Shown: positions 58,401-64,000 of the stretch, piece after piece
Layout: the number at the start of each line of letters is the position of its first letter
Numbering within the stretch: the stretch's first letter is position 1
From: Siderastrea radians
Lineage: Eukaryota > Cnidaria > Anthozoa > Scleractinia > Rhizangiidae
NCBI GenBank assembly: GCA_964017195.1
Contig: OZ024895.1
Location: 33,054,893 to 33,118,892, forward strand
Direction of reading: 5' to 3'
Length of the DNA: 64,000 nt
The notes under the pieces: model-generated
Seen by the model: only the letters and a program-made list of their open reading frames with translations
What the model was told of the DNA's origin: nothing
Databases searched by the model: none
Translations under genes and position numbers: made by a program

Positions 58401-59863
58401 AGTGATTGCACTAGCACCGGCGATGTTGCTGCTTTCGGAATTTGTTGATGAGCGGTGTGACTCTTGAGATGTTACTGAGGACGAATGGCCATCAAACGCT
58501 TCTTGCAAAAGCCTGGAGCAATGCCTTTTTTGTGCACTTGAAGTTTGAGAAATGTAGTGAGTCAAGCTTCTTTCATCTTTGTGTTTAGTGATCTCGCAAA
58601 TCTGTTTGGCGTCAACTCCGCGCTGAAACAGAGATGTGACTGTGGAGGCACGAATGCAGTGATTCGTGTATTTTTCTGACAATTCGGCTTTCAAGGAAAT
58701 GTTTTCCATGAGTTTGGCGATCTTGTTTTTGCCAAGCGGCTCATTTCGAAACCATTGTGATCCCTCTTTCTTGAAGTGCTTGTTAGGTGTTTGAAACAGA
58801 GCCTGACAGTTTGGATTAAGGCGGAGGATGTAAAACTCGAAAGAACTAACGGGATCAAGCGGCGACGAGTTTTCGTACATTCGCACATCGGAATAACTTT
58901 GGTCTTTTTGCTTTGACCCTCCTTGATAGTTCTTTGTTTGTTCAGTTTGCATTTCAGTAACATACCGTGCTCCTGAGTCATCTTTTTTTATGCCGAACGA
59001 CTGCTTGGTGAGTTCTCGCCAACCTTCTCTACCACGGCCCCAAAATAGAAGCAGATTGAAAACCACACAAACTCAAGAAGTCGCTCTGGTTCTGTCCATG
59101 CAGTTGAACCTAAACCTCCAGAAAAATATTCTCGTAGCTTCGTCATATCTCCAGCTGCAATTGCAGATTTATGCATAGGTTTAGGATTCATTTCTTTAGT
59201 GTACAGTTTGCATTTTGCCTCGAACATCTTGTTCGCAGGAAGAAATTCTTTGTCTTGTAAAATGTTTATAGTCCTGCTGAATGGGGCTGAAGTTAGTTTT
59301 CGATGAATCGCTGCTCGTATGCCAGTGAGGGTACTAGGGGTTAACGGTTGGCCCTTTTCCGATTTAACCTCCGCATAAAACTTCCTTAGAACTTCGTTGA
59401 GCTCCGCCGAAGTAACAGAATTCAGATCGACGTTGAGCTGTCGTTTCTCGCACCATTTCTCGAATTTCTTAATACCCCAAGAAGTGGCTCTTTTGGTATT
59501 TTCGGCTTGAGCTTGTGCTTCGATTTTATCCAATTCTTCCTTTCCCAGATCCGAGTTTTGACTAGAATCTTTAACTTCTTCCATTTTCGAAAGCTTAAAC
59601 CTTTCTTTAACTTTCCGTTGATTGGGAAACTTTGTGCTTCAAACTGAACTTGCCGAATGGTTTTCCCGCGTCGGCGACGCTGATTGGTTAAAATTAATCG
59701 GATGATGAACCAAGAACCAATCAGCTGCAGGGCCGTTAATGCATTAACGGCCCGCTAGGAGTCATTTGCGGCCCGCAAAGCGCGTGTTTACGATAGGGCG
59801 GTTTTCAATTTGGCCGCGTGTATTGATAATAATGTATATTCTTGTTTCTTTGTAGCGTTATGA
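34413..59863 (+). CDS. Secreted tandem PLAT/LH2-domain protein, multi-exon gene (whole locus)
   Basis: I assembled this gene by hand from exons with GT donors and AG acceptors and matching phases. They are 34413-34470 (signal peptide), 37434-37575, 39454-39553, 43079-43166 (PLAT1), 51332-51473, 51725-51839, 52637-52724 (PLAT2), 53095-53236, 53854-53953, 57406-57493 (PLAT3) and 59856-59863 (stop). Together they give 1071 nt, an exact frame of 356 residues. An early terminal exon at 43504-43511 would give a 131-residue single-PLAT form. Each PLAT domain (about 110 residues) shows AGTD-type start, [15 protein letters not shown], a W-H-L-D-K strand and a DWVAPNVW end. Family knowledge: PLAT is a beta-sandwich for lipid or protein contacts at membranes or outside the cell. 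The signal peptide and lack of a membrane segment indicate secretion. PLAT1 and PLAT3 sit in duplicated blocks. Whether one or two transcripts exist cannot be told without RNA. Confidence 0.75.
34471..34857. other. PLAT intron 1, 5' part
   Basis: Non-coding intron sequence ahead of the gypsy element. GATCGCTGCGATCG and CTACGATCG motifs lie at about 34829-34850. No gene. Confidence 0.4.
34858..35019 (-). repeat. Putative 3' LTR of the antisense gypsy element
   Basis: On the minus strand a purine tract (CAAAAAAGGGAGA) is followed by TGTTGTGTT and the segment ends ...GGATCGCTCA, i.e. TG...CA over 162 bp. The second LTR is missing because the element is 5'-truncated, so the limits are unverified. 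Confidence 0.4.
35171..36487 (-). pseudogene. pol: Ty3/gypsy integrase region of a truncated retroelement
   Basis: A 438-residue frame. The HHCC zinc module (HEGH...SCKVC) is followed by the catalytic core with Asp in GTDLFVLD, Asp in [10 protein letters not shown] and Glu in [10 protein letters not shown] (D,D-E), then a C-terminal basic tail. The tail ends in a Ser/Pro-rich stretch. A short frame change at about 36490 separates it from the RNase H part. It lies in intron 1 of the PLAT gene, in antisense orientation. Confidence 0.85.
36505..37117 (-). pseudogene. pol: Ty3/gypsy RT-end and RNase H region, 5'-truncated
   Basis: It begins with [11 protein letters not shown] (about 37117-37085), meets TGA near 37050, continues [17 protein letters not shown], and then the RNase H landmarks [28 protein letters not shown] and DHKPL. 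A tandem triplication of GTACAACG (about 36560-36605) breaks the frame before the NADALSRM motif. The RT catalytic core, protease and gag are missing. The boundary falls at about 37118 where duplicated PLAT intron sequence resumes. Confidence 0.8.
37434..37575 (+). CDS. PLAT1 exon a
   Basis: CAG|TTTATC acceptor, GGAAG|GTAACT donor, 142 nt. Encodes [20 protein letters not shown] and [10 protein letters not shown]...DDFKQG, the first four strands of PLAT. Confidence 0.85.
37620..39270. repeat. 40-bp minisatellite with an orientation switch, in PLAT intron
   Basis: From about 37866 to 39270, roughly 35 units of a 40-bp motif run forward (CCACATTTACCCCAGGTAA then CCCACGTT.AACCC). From 37620 to about 37800, four to five units run as the reverse complement (GGGGTAAATGTGGG). 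The switch zone is about 37800-37865 with a poly-C run. The central copies (37960-38300) are almost identical, the outer ones diverged. The paralogous introns after PLAT2 and PLAT3 exon a lack it. Confidence 0.9.
39454..39553 (+). CDS. PLAT1 exon b
   Basis: CAG|CGTTGAC acceptor, GATAAA|GTGAGA donor, 100 nt. Encodes [19 protein letters not shown] then WHLDK. One Cys replaces the Arg found in PLAT2 and PLAT3 (AIRC against AIRR). Confidence 0.85.
39660..40085. repeat. GATCCTT-rich short tandem repeats (copy 1)
   Basis: About 20 imperfect units of 19-20 bp built on GCAA.GATCCTTGAGG, many self-complementary around GGATCC. The same block is at 54090-54500 in the duplicate. Confidence 0.7.
40086..41170. 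other. PLAT intron sequence without recognised genes
   Basis: Contains an ATTT microsatellite at about 40401-40445. It is paralogous to 54500-55517. Confidence 0.5.
41172..41255 (+). pseudogene. THAP-like N-terminal fragment (copy 1)
   Basis: ATG at 41172 encodes [18 protein letters not shown] and a few more residues before TGA. The C-x4-C start and CNN are typical of THAP zinc modules, but the remaining Cys/His residues are absent. Copy 2 at 55519-55602 encodes the same peptide. Confidence 0.4.
41806..41855 (+). pseudogene. Stray 3' half of PLAT exon b (copy 1)
   Basis: ATTCGTCGTGTAACACTTTG then ACGGCTGGCATCTTGATAAA|GTGA repeats the last 50 nt of exon b plus its donor, with one base deleted. 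The first half and the acceptor are missing, so it cannot be used as an exon. It lies beside the P2X7-C-like fragment. Confidence 0.7.
41885..42028 (-). pseudogene. P2X7-C-like ORF fragment (copy 1)
   Basis: The minus strand reads [15 protein letters not shown], an acidic DDVSSDDNE stretch, [14 protein letters not shown], stop. The EPYRFEP start and the W-C-x-C motif are landmarks of the P2X7 intracellular-domain-like family common in cnidarians. An extra A in the A-run (8 A) shifts the frame before the third Cys. Confidence 0.6.
42273..42893. mobile_element. MITE with TTAACCTTCGG / GAGGGTTAA ends (copy 1)
   Basis: The left end (TTTAACCTTCGGACGAACAA) and the right end (GTACGCCTGAGGGTTAAT) are imperfect inverted repeats, each with an inner G/C run. 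The interior includes GACGTCATCCAAGATGGCGG. Copy 2 is at 56592-57206 and a partial relative at 5816-6147. No gene. Confidence 0.65.
43079..43166 (+). CDS. PLAT1 exon c
   Basis: CTAG|ATTGTC acceptor, TTTCCG|GTAAGT donor, 88 nt. Encodes [19 protein letters not shown] and [10 protein letters not shown], with a possible N-glycosylation site (NFS). Confidence 0.85.
43504..43511 (+). CDS. Terminal exon of the PLAT1 form
   Basis: TTTGTAG|CGTTATGA completes Ala, then Leu and stop. It is identical in position and sequence to the terminal exon at 59856. If used, it ends a one-domain protein; if skipped, exon c joins PLAT2 in frame. Confidence 0.55.
43512..45173. other. 3' flank of PLAT1 block, duplicated at 59864-61402
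   Basis: Possible 3' UTR followed by duplicated non-coding DNA. A 119-codon minus-strand ORF (43725-44084) corresponds to 60184-60372 and upstream bases in the duplicate, where it is broken by a stop and an insertion. I do not call it a gene. Near 44770-44930 and 45060-45173 is a further local duplication. Confidence 0.5.
45174..45417 (+). repeat. BEL/Pao 5' LTR
   Basis: TGACCGGAACTG...TTCGGGACA, 244 bp. It differs from the 3' LTR at five bases (about 98% identity by eye). A TATA-like TTATATTTAG lies near its start and CATTAAA near its end. A primer-binding-like TGGTGCCGGGACCAGGA follows at 45422. Confidence 0.9.
45488..46165 (+). pseudogene. gag: BEL/Pao gag, first part
   Basis: ATG 45488 starts a Glu/Lys-rich coiled coil (about residues 20-180, strongest 120-180) followed by [19 protein letters not shown], the conserved start of the BEL gag capsid region. 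The conserved frame then moves to the next frame near 46085, so the last 25 residues here are out of frame. Confidence 0.8.
46086..46850 (+). pseudogene. gag: BEL/Pao gag, capsid and CCHC zinc knuckles
   Basis: After the frame change the sequence continues [14 protein letters not shown], then the capsid domain, then a [13 protein letters not shown] cluster, then [14 protein letters not shown] and [13 protein letters not shown] (about 46700-46795), the two nucleic-acid-binding knuckles of BEL gag. The frame runs on to 46949, but the homology leaves it between 46800 and 46850. Confidence 0.85.
46830..47712 (+). pseudogene. pol: BEL/Pao protease and pol N-terminal region
   Basis: The frame carries [11 protein letters not shown] and the aspartic protease motif [12 protein letters not shown] (about 46900-46935). 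TAA at 47014-47016 follows VNGTK. The same frame then resumes to 47712 with a [12 protein letters not shown] and [12 protein letters not shown] section typical of BEL pol. The RT section continues in another frame from about 47695. Confidence 0.8.
47700..50657 (+). CDS. pol: BEL/Pao reverse transcriptase, RNase H, integrase
   Basis: About 980 residues in one frame. RT begins [30 protein letters not shown] holds the first catalytic Asp, and YVDN at 48104-48115 is the YxDD box with Asn in the last position, a variant I believe is known in other Pao elements. RNase H starts at [13 protein letters not shown] (about 48570). Integrase has a zinc module (HNDIKHLG...CYLCK) and a D,D-E core: GIDFAGP (about 49670), VSDNAAVF (about 49860) and the Glu in [11 protein letters not shown] (about 50000). 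A C-terminal domain of the type that follows BEL integrases has VWERWKKEY and GEVVLI. This part of the element is intact. No ATG fits; the frame is the continuation of the broken upstream frame. Confidence 0.9.
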   Translation, partial: HNPVVRESATSTKVRMVFDASAKPHSLANSVNECMHTGPPLQPLLWDIMIRARMSSDILLADLQKAFLQIAIKEEDRDAFRFLYNINGKEEHLRFTRVPFGAEASPFMLGATLQHHFNEQPPELEDTVQALKENTYVDNLMKTGSGVEELKEFKQEATEILEGARFPVHKWESNIPELDSGDNPSKLLGLVWNKREDALEIQAQIQSEQTPTKRSILSQLSSIYDPLGIISPTMVEGKRIYREACDEKIGWNTEVNSVNSRDWFKWSSQLRNIKVLRCVARDISKIKTVHLHVFADASNVACSAVTVAVVEHSTGFVKGLLTSKSRISKRNTSISRLELVGGQIAANMVKNLLTALGRWPITSVNVWMDSMVALFWICNPGRAWKTFVSNRVRKIAGITQETGIEWRYCPTDKNLADLGSRGASLEKMQRGQWFEGLEWLLHEEEWPEQPELEKTKSVSEEHRPEKEESLYSAKKEPDEWDTLLARSKLWRTFRVTAWALRFKHNSLTKKHKAKKRTGPLTTGELSYARDRWIRKEQADLEPDLESPGWKLVTEENTGILKCKGRIPGYQPTYIEGGIFADKLIRHIHNDIKHLGVASTMAAVREEWWIPQLRSKVKKIINSCYLCKVFSAQPYRPTETAALPPFRTECERPFETTGIDFAGPLSYKISKKERGKCHILIFTCATSRAVHLEMTKSQTAEEFQRKLNGFITRRTRPKRIVSDNAAVFKTTATWIRKIHKSEELQDFLAQQQITWQFNLSKSPWWGGLYERLIKEVKRTLYKTMGRTHLEYAQFEAVVMDIERHLNNRPLTYMESETGEEQVLTPNTIMWGQEAYTIEDIELDGDEVTKLHARLNEKRQHVWERWKKEYVHGLMESHRIKRSESDYPEIGEVVLIIGDEKNRGEWKKGRVLKHIRGRDGVVRGVELLNKGNQIQRPLQLVCPLEIRSPPEVNTEELAETRVQGRTVERRRAAVDAGAKIRMIAEDD
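50736..50979 (+). repeat. BEL/Pao 3' LTR
   Basis: 244 bp, preceded by the purine tract TTTTAGGGGAGCG. Flanking AGGAT (left of the 5' LTR) and AGGCT (if the last LTR base is taken as C) could be a 5-bp target duplication with one change. The related unoccupied sequence near 44900 reads AAGAAGGCTGACTG. Confidence 0.9.
51332..51473 (+). CDS. PLAT2 exon a
   Basis: TTTCAG|TGTACC acceptor, GGAAG|GTACCT donor, 142 nt. Encodes [20 protein letters not shown] and [19 protein letters not shown]. Confidence 0.85.
51725..51839 (+). CDS. PLAT2 exon b
   Basis: GTAG|CGTTGAC acceptor, GATAAA|GTGAGA donor, 115 nt. It has five more codons than its paralogues, forming a longer loop ([17 protein letters not shown]). 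Confidence 0.85.
51840..52636. other. PLAT2 intron with a 22-bp-arm hairpin
   Basis: The hairpin 52394-52448 (AGCCTGTGCGCAGACGTCTCC against its inverse) is the only structured element. The ORF that runs through exon b into the intron (to 52112) is readthrough of the donor. Confidence 0.6.
52637..52724 (+). CDS. PLAT2 exon c
   Basis: TTTTAG|ATTGGC acceptor, TATCTG|GTAAGT donor, 88 nt. Encodes [19 protein letters not shown] and [10 protein letters not shown]. It has no terminal exon after it and leads straight to PLAT3. Confidence 0.85.
53095..53236 (+). CDS. PLAT3 exon a
   Basis: TTTCAG|CGTATC acceptor, GGAAG|GTAATC donor, 142 nt. Encodes [20 protein letters not shown] and [19 protein letters not shown]. 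Confidence 0.85.
53349..53633. mobile_element. 285-bp palindromic MITE with 9-bp target duplication
   Basis: The ends TAGTCTGAGC and CTCAGGCTA are inverted, and the arms of about 130 bp pair almost fully. AGCCACTGC flanks it on both sides (53340-53348 and 53634-53642). The paralogous intron at about 51585-51595 has one uninterrupted AACCACTGC. A 9-11 bp duplication fits Mutator-like elements. Confidence 0.9.
53854..53953 (+). CDS. PLAT3 exon b
   Basis: CAG|CGTTGAC acceptor, GATAAA|GTGAGG donor, 100 nt. Encodes [19 protein letters not shown] then [14 protein letters not shown]. Confidence 0.85.
54090..54500. repeat. GATCCTT-rich short tandem repeats (copy 2)
   Basis: Duplicate of 39660-40085, with the same 19-20 bp self-complementary units. 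Confidence 0.7.
54501..55518. other. PLAT3 intron, duplicate of 40086-41170
   Basis: Includes the same ATTT microsatellite (about 54787). No gene. Confidence 0.55.
55519..55602 (+). pseudogene. THAP-like N-terminal fragment (copy 2)
   Basis: Same 27-residue reading as 41172-41255, with a silent difference in codon 2. Confidence 0.4.
56120..56169 (+). pseudogene. Stray 3' half of PLAT exon b (copy 2)
   Basis: GCGATTCGTCGTGATAACAC then GGCTGGCACCTTGATAAA|GTAA. The frame is intact here, unlike copy 1, but there is no acceptor. Confidence 0.7.
56202..56342 (-). pseudogene. P2X7-C-like ORF fragment (copy 2)
   Basis: Reads [42 protein letters not shown], stop. It keeps the CKKC that copy 1 lost but has Ser in place of the first Cys, so the two duplicates decayed differently. 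Confidence 0.6.
56592..57206. mobile_element. MITE (copy 2 of 42273-42893)
   Basis: Same termini and interior as copy 1. It was present before the block duplication. Confidence 0.65.
57406..57493 (+). CDS. PLAT3 exon c
   Basis: CTAG|ATTGTC acceptor, TTTCCG|GTAAGT donor, 88 nt. Encodes [19 protein letters not shown] and [10 protein letters not shown]. Confidence 0.85.
57803..59830 (-). mobile_element. About 2-kb inserted element carrying a tyrosine recombinase
   Basis: The paralogous intron reads TTTCTAATGTATATTC without interruption at about 43475-43490. Here TTTCTAAT is followed by 2 kb of new DNA that ends ATTGATAATAATGTATATTC, so the insertion is bounded to within a few bases, with TAAT or a part of it at both ends. 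Next to the right end lies TTTGGCCGCGTGTATTGATAAT; an inverted match (TTATCAATAAACAAGGCCA) lies at about 57925-57945. A strong palindrome (57808-57925) occupies the left end, and a GGCCGTTAATGCATTAACGGCC palindrome lies at about 59731-59752. The single gene inside is 58224-59584 on the minus strand. Confidence 0.75.
58224..59584 (-). pseudogene. Crypton/DUF3504-type tyrosine recombinase with one frameshift
   Basis: ATG at 59584 opens a 198-codon frame with an acidic start, then the core-binding domain ([48 protein letters not shown]). At a run of four G (59041-59038) the conserved frame shifts; the second frame carries [14 protein letters not shown] (first catalytic Arg), NHCIRAS (H-x-x-R, about 58661-58650), TKHKDERS (His) and LTHYIS (nucleophilic Tyr, about 58560). 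All five catalytic positions are therefore present. A Ser-rich C-terminal tail follows to 58224. The simplest cause is loss of one G in the run; an assembly error is possible. Such enzymes cut and rejoin DNA through a Tyr-phosphate link. The gene is intronless and is the only one in the inserted element. Confidence 0.8.
59856..59863 (+). CDS. Terminal exon of the PLAT gene
   Basis: TTTGTAG|CGTTATGA gives Ala-Leu-stop after PLAT3 exon c. The acceptor lies 23 bases downstream of the recombinase element insertion point, which shortened the polypyrimidine tract little. Confidence 0.7.
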
Positions 59864-61406
59864 ACAAACCTTTATTGTCGAAACTCAGACCGAAATTATC
59901 TCTCAACCAGTGAAAATTCTACTAACGGCCATTTCTAAGTAAAAGACTGGAGAAAGAGTAATGCCACACACGTGGCTTACGAGCGATAATCAATGAGCTG
60001 CTATCGAGTCGTATACGCGGATTATTTCCCTTCAGACAAATCTCTGTAATAACAGGAAAGACCTTTAAAATCACTGTTACCTAATAGAACAATTAAACTA
60101 AACAAACTAAAGCAATCGAATGTGGAAGTAAATGTTTAAGTCTTGTGCCGAGTCGCTTGCAGGCGCTTAAAAATGCAAACATATCAAACTGACTTCTCGC
60201 TTTCTATGTCAACGAAACTTTCACATGGCGAATTATCTGCAGCTAATTCCAATGTTTTGGGCAGTAAATGCCTTTCATAGAAGCCAAAGGACTTGTAGAT
60301 TGAGGTCGTAGATTGGTTCAACTTCGCAAAATAAATCGCTGCGAGTTGGTTGTTCGGATTTGATTTGAACATAGTTTGCGTGACGATTTCACGCTCGCAG
60401 GACTATTCTAGCACCCAGTCAAATCGCGAGAAGAACAATAGAACCGTTTGAGAACGATAACGAACGGTCGCAAGGCCGTTTGGGCGAAAGTGGGCATTTA
60501 CAAGCGCGTGAACTGTTCCTACTAATCTTTCCATGCCGTCTTATCCGTTAGTGAGAACTGAAGTTGTAAGTAACAAAGAAACAAAAAACAAACAAACAAG
60601 AAAAAAAAAACGGCTATTCAAACGGCACGCATTGTCAGAAGTATATGACGGATGGATAGACCAATTTATTCACACATTCAGCAGGCCTGAATTAAAGGGG
60701 GGGGGGGGCAATCTAGAAAATAAAAACGGTCAGGTAGGTTTATTTTGTTTTCGGTACGCTGAACACTCATTGTAAGACAAACCGACAACCAGGTTCATTT
60801 TGCGTGTTATTAAAATTTAAAATGGCCCCTCATTTCTGAACGACAACAAAGACAACAATAAATAATAGCCAAGACTTCTCATAAACATTTTTTTAGTGAA
60901 TCATCCAAAAGATATGATAGATTTTATAACATAATTTGGCCAAAATTTCCTTTGTAAGGCAAAATATTATCGACTTTTCACCGAAATATCGTTTTCAGAC
61001 GAAGGGAAACGTCAACGATATTTCGTGCGAACAAAGCGCAAAATTCGACCATATACTCGTTTGGATTACTTTTTACACAGTACTGCATGTTTTTGTACCT
61101 CTTTACAAACCAAATGACAAAGAGCTTGTAAGATGTCGTACTGTTAAGAATTGATGACTTGAACCGCGTATTTGTTTTAGGGCTTAAAATTTCGCTCGTC
61201 TTAACTAAATTCAAGAGTGCCTGTTGAAAATGGAAATAAACTCTTTACCGCTGTCAATAAAACCTGATCAATCATGAGCCTGAGTAAACCGAGTTACTGT
61301 TGAATTGTTCAAGTAAGAATTTGTATAACACAAAGAAGACTGACTGCCCTCTCACGAAAGGATCGACTATGGCAAGCCGATTGTAGAAAAATTCAAAAAT
61401 GGTTTC
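59864..61406. other. 3' flank of PLAT3 block, duplicate of 43512-44950
   Basis: Likely 3' UTR then non-coding DNA. Similarity to the first block ends at about 61402, directly before a TTAA followed by a known terminus. Confidence 0.6.
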
Positions 61407-61435
61407 TTAAGAGCGGATGTCTGTAAATATCGACC
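61407..61435. mobile_element. Solo terminus related to the 4.25-kb TTAA element
   Basis: TTAAGAGCGGATGTCTGTAA at 61407 matches the end of the 7744-12002 element (TTAA, GAGCGC, TGTCTGTAAAAA). The opposite end was not found before base 64000. Confidence 0.5.
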
Positions 61436-64000
61436 GGAGGCGTGCAATAAGGAAAATATCAAAATTCTGAAAAAAATTCACAAAGTAGCCCTAGGTGAAC
61501 TATTAACAGAAATATATTTTTTACTTCGATCCGATAATTGTTTTAGACGTACGGAGGTAGTCTTCGTTTCGCAGCTCTCGGACCTGGCTTTCAGGGTCTC
61601 ACACAGTGCATCGCGAAAAGCCCGTTAACAAGATCAAAACAATTTTAACGAGAACAACAAATAACTAATCACATAGAGTAGTTAATTGCACACATTTTGA
61701 GTGTTCATTTTGTCAGTTTGGACTTGAATGGAATATTTGGGAGAATTTTCAATATTTATATTATTTTGAGCGATTCCTTGCAATGAAAAATTGACAAAAT
61801 TGATGGTCTAAAATCATCGACTGGTACATGGCGTACAGTAAAGTATCCTATACCACGTAAAAGAGCATTACTTCATCTTTCAAAATCCGTTTTCAAAACC
61901 ATGGGCAACTCAAAAGAAAATTTTTGAGGCCACAAAATACAAGTACTACTTTCGTGTAATTTGAGCGTTCCCGACACGGTAGTCCATGATAAAAACTCAG
62001 ATAAAACACGACACAAAAACATGTTTGAACATCCATTGTTTAATAAAAGCAGTTTTCAGGCATCAGTACATGTCAACAAGACTATTTTGCGGGAATTGGT
62101 ATCGTTTGGGCGAAATAAATAGACGAATTTAACCTGTTTCATCCACCTTAATCTACACGAGTCACGTGAAGTTTGTCAAAGATCAAGTATTCCGACACGT
62201 AAACACAACCAAATCCGAACATTTTACGCTCAGAAATTACTTTCTAATACATAGATCAATCGTTAATACTGCATGTTTTTCGTACCTTATTCTGGGCTCC
62301 TGGGTAGCGAGGAAATCTAGCAGAGCTATCGCGAACGACATCTTCGGCGGTTACTGCGTTACTGACTGCGTTACTGCGTTACTGTAGATTACAAGGGGAG
62401 ACCGCTGTCACGTTACCTTCATTATGGGCTCCCCAAAAAATTCTCCATCTTACCCCGAGAATATAATAGATATATCTATATTGAGATTGTGAATCGCCAC
62501 ATTCTTTATTAACCTCAAACATAAAAAATTAATCATATTATATTATATTTTTTAAGCGCATTGGCTGGATATAAATATGCAATGTGCTTTGCATAGTAAA
62601 AAAGCAAAACCAACGGTAAAGCGCATGTCAACCTCACGCCTATTAACTTCAGTACTGTAAAGTTAAGTGGACAATTGCACAAATGCATCAGTTTTTTTCC
62701 AAGAAATTAATTTAGGACTCTGGACTTAAAGTACAAGTACAAGTGTGAGTTGCTTAGATTCTCTCAGATCTTCTTACAATGGCCATCTCATCACCTCAAA
62801 GCGATCGAAGAAATAGGTGCCTTTGGGTGGATCTACTTGGAATGAGTAAAACCAAAACGTGTTTTCGATTCCTCATCAATGAACGAAAATAAGAATGAAA
62901 ATAAAATAAAAAATAAAAAAACAAAACAAAACAAAACAAAGAAGTGGTCCTTCGGAAAATAAGACCCCCTTGACAACCCGTCCCATACCTCCGTCATTGT
63001 TATTGTTCGTAGTAATCCCGTGAGTTCACCATTTTTACTTTATTTTGGCAATGCTTTCGCGAATAGTCATCACTGTGAACTGCTTGCAGCCGCATTTGGC
63101 CCCGGGCCACTTGGCCTGCAATGGCATTCAGTTTACCAAGTGTATCTCAGCAAATATCCCATTATTTTGCTCTCCAATCCAGGTTTCCCTCAGCACCTTT
63201 TTCGGTCTTGATGCTGTCAGTTACATAATTCGAAAGTAAATTCGCCTTAAATAATCTTGTAAATGGCATCGTGTCAGTATGCTGCACTTGTTGGCGGACA
63301 TTTTGGACACATCGTGGTAAATCATGGTAATTAACAACGTATTACAATCGAAGACTTTAACTGAACTTGACGACTCATCTGAAATCCTTTGTTGTCAGAT
63401 TTGCTGATTCAACCTAAAACCCAGGGCAGAACTTCTGTTAACAAGAGCAGCTAAGTTAATACCACAGTAGTTGTAACTGCAATGACAGGTTCACACATGC
63501 AGCTAGATGATCGGGCTTAAATATTGCTTAAACGGAGCTGAGGAGAGTTTAACCTCACTTTACCCACACCCCGCAATAAAGGAGCGCGAGTACTGTATTT
63601 CCCACTGTCACTGATTTTTATAGCGCACAAAGCGCGTAGAGGGAGAACAGTGCTGGGGCGAAGAAAGGAAAAGCCTTTTTTTTTCTTGTTTTTTTTTTCC
63701 TATGCGCCCTGGCCCGCTCCGGCTGTGGATGCACTTTCACTAAAAACACATTGGTCATGAACATGGATTTAAGCTATTTCTCATCAACTGAGTTTATCTT
63801 AGAAAATACATGTAAAGCGCCCTCACTACTCGGGAATTTTTCCATGTTTTACAGAGACCGCTCTTGTCATCTGAAATAATCATTTGCGGCGCTTCCCCTA
63901 CCGCGTCCCTTTCTTTTGCAACTTGCGGGTGTGAAAATCGACTGGAGTAACAACAGTGCGTCCACAATGTCCCCCACCTAGTGCAGCAGCATACTGACAC
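61436..64000. other. Stretch without recognised genes
   Basis: Minus-strand ATG at about 62340 (MSFAIALLDFLATQEPRI) runs into GTACGA and could be a first exon, but no continuation was found. A GTTACTGC repeat lies at about 62352-62384 and an A-rich microsatellite at about 62900-62940. The minus-strand frame open at the right edge (63794-64000) shows no family features. Confidence 0.4.

Noticed and set aside
1..64000. tRNA or rRNA genes
   Set aside because: A by-eye search for GGTTCGA-type B boxes (for example near 8556, 10783, 16226) gave no cloverleaf; no rRNA-like stretch was seen. A tRNAscan run would be decisive.
63794..64000. Minus-strand ORF at the right edge as a partial gene
   Set aside because: 68 codons without family features, low-complexity start, and no splice signals.

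Overview
The window looks like nuclear DNA of an animal, most likely an anthozoan cnidarian (coral or sea anemone). The evidence is an intron-containing gene for a secreted PLAT-domain protein, very dense mobile-element debris, and several families that are abundant in cnidarian genomes: Crypton/DUF3504-type tyrosine recombinase-like ORFs, P2X7-C-like and THAP fragments, DIRS, BEL/Pao and Ty3/gypsy retroelements. The taxon is an inference; no ribosomal or mitochondrial marker is present.

Bases 1-5.8 kb are a GC-richer, compact, virus-like block. A family-B, apparently protein-primed DNA polymerase of Polinton/adintovirus type (1417-5469) is read rightwards. Leftwards, from a shared 226-bp promoter with two facing TATA boxes, run a small acidic/proline/arginine-rich protein (777-1190) and, overlapping it in another frame, an ORF that leaves the window at base 1 (1-862). 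That ORF has an 11-Asp run and about ten 15-residue repeats. The polymerase frame is cut by one in-frame amber codon 10 bases beyond the catalytic DTDS motif.

Bases 5.8-12 kb hold two adjacent fold-back elements flanked by TTAA: a 1.55-kb near-complete palindrome and a 4.25-kb element with about 0.9-kb inverted arms and a hAT-like piece inside. Bases 12-34 kb carry no intact gene that I can support. They hold hairpins, tandem repeats, a 9-bp minisatellite, two collinear halves of a DIRS-like element 7.7 kb apart, a THAP pseudogene, TTAA-flanked MITEs, a Crypton-like pseudogene fused to a gypsy gag scrap, and a 2-kb tandem duplication just upstream of the PLAT gene.

Bases 34.4-59.9 kb are the host locus: a signal-peptide exon followed by three PLAT domains, each built from three exons with matching phases. 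PLAT1 and PLAT3 lie in two long duplicated blocks (about 37.1-45.0 and 52.8-61.4 kb), each ending in a small terminal exon. The introns contain a 5'-truncated antisense gypsy element, a 40-bp minisatellite that flips orientation, and a full-length BEL/Pao element (45174-50979) with LTRs about 98% alike but a broken frame. They also contain a 285-bp palindromic MITE and a roughly 2-kb insertion carrying a tyrosine recombinase gene. Because the locus is duplicated, the empty target sites of several insertions can be read directly in the paralogous copy. Bases 61.4-64 kb show no recognisable gene.
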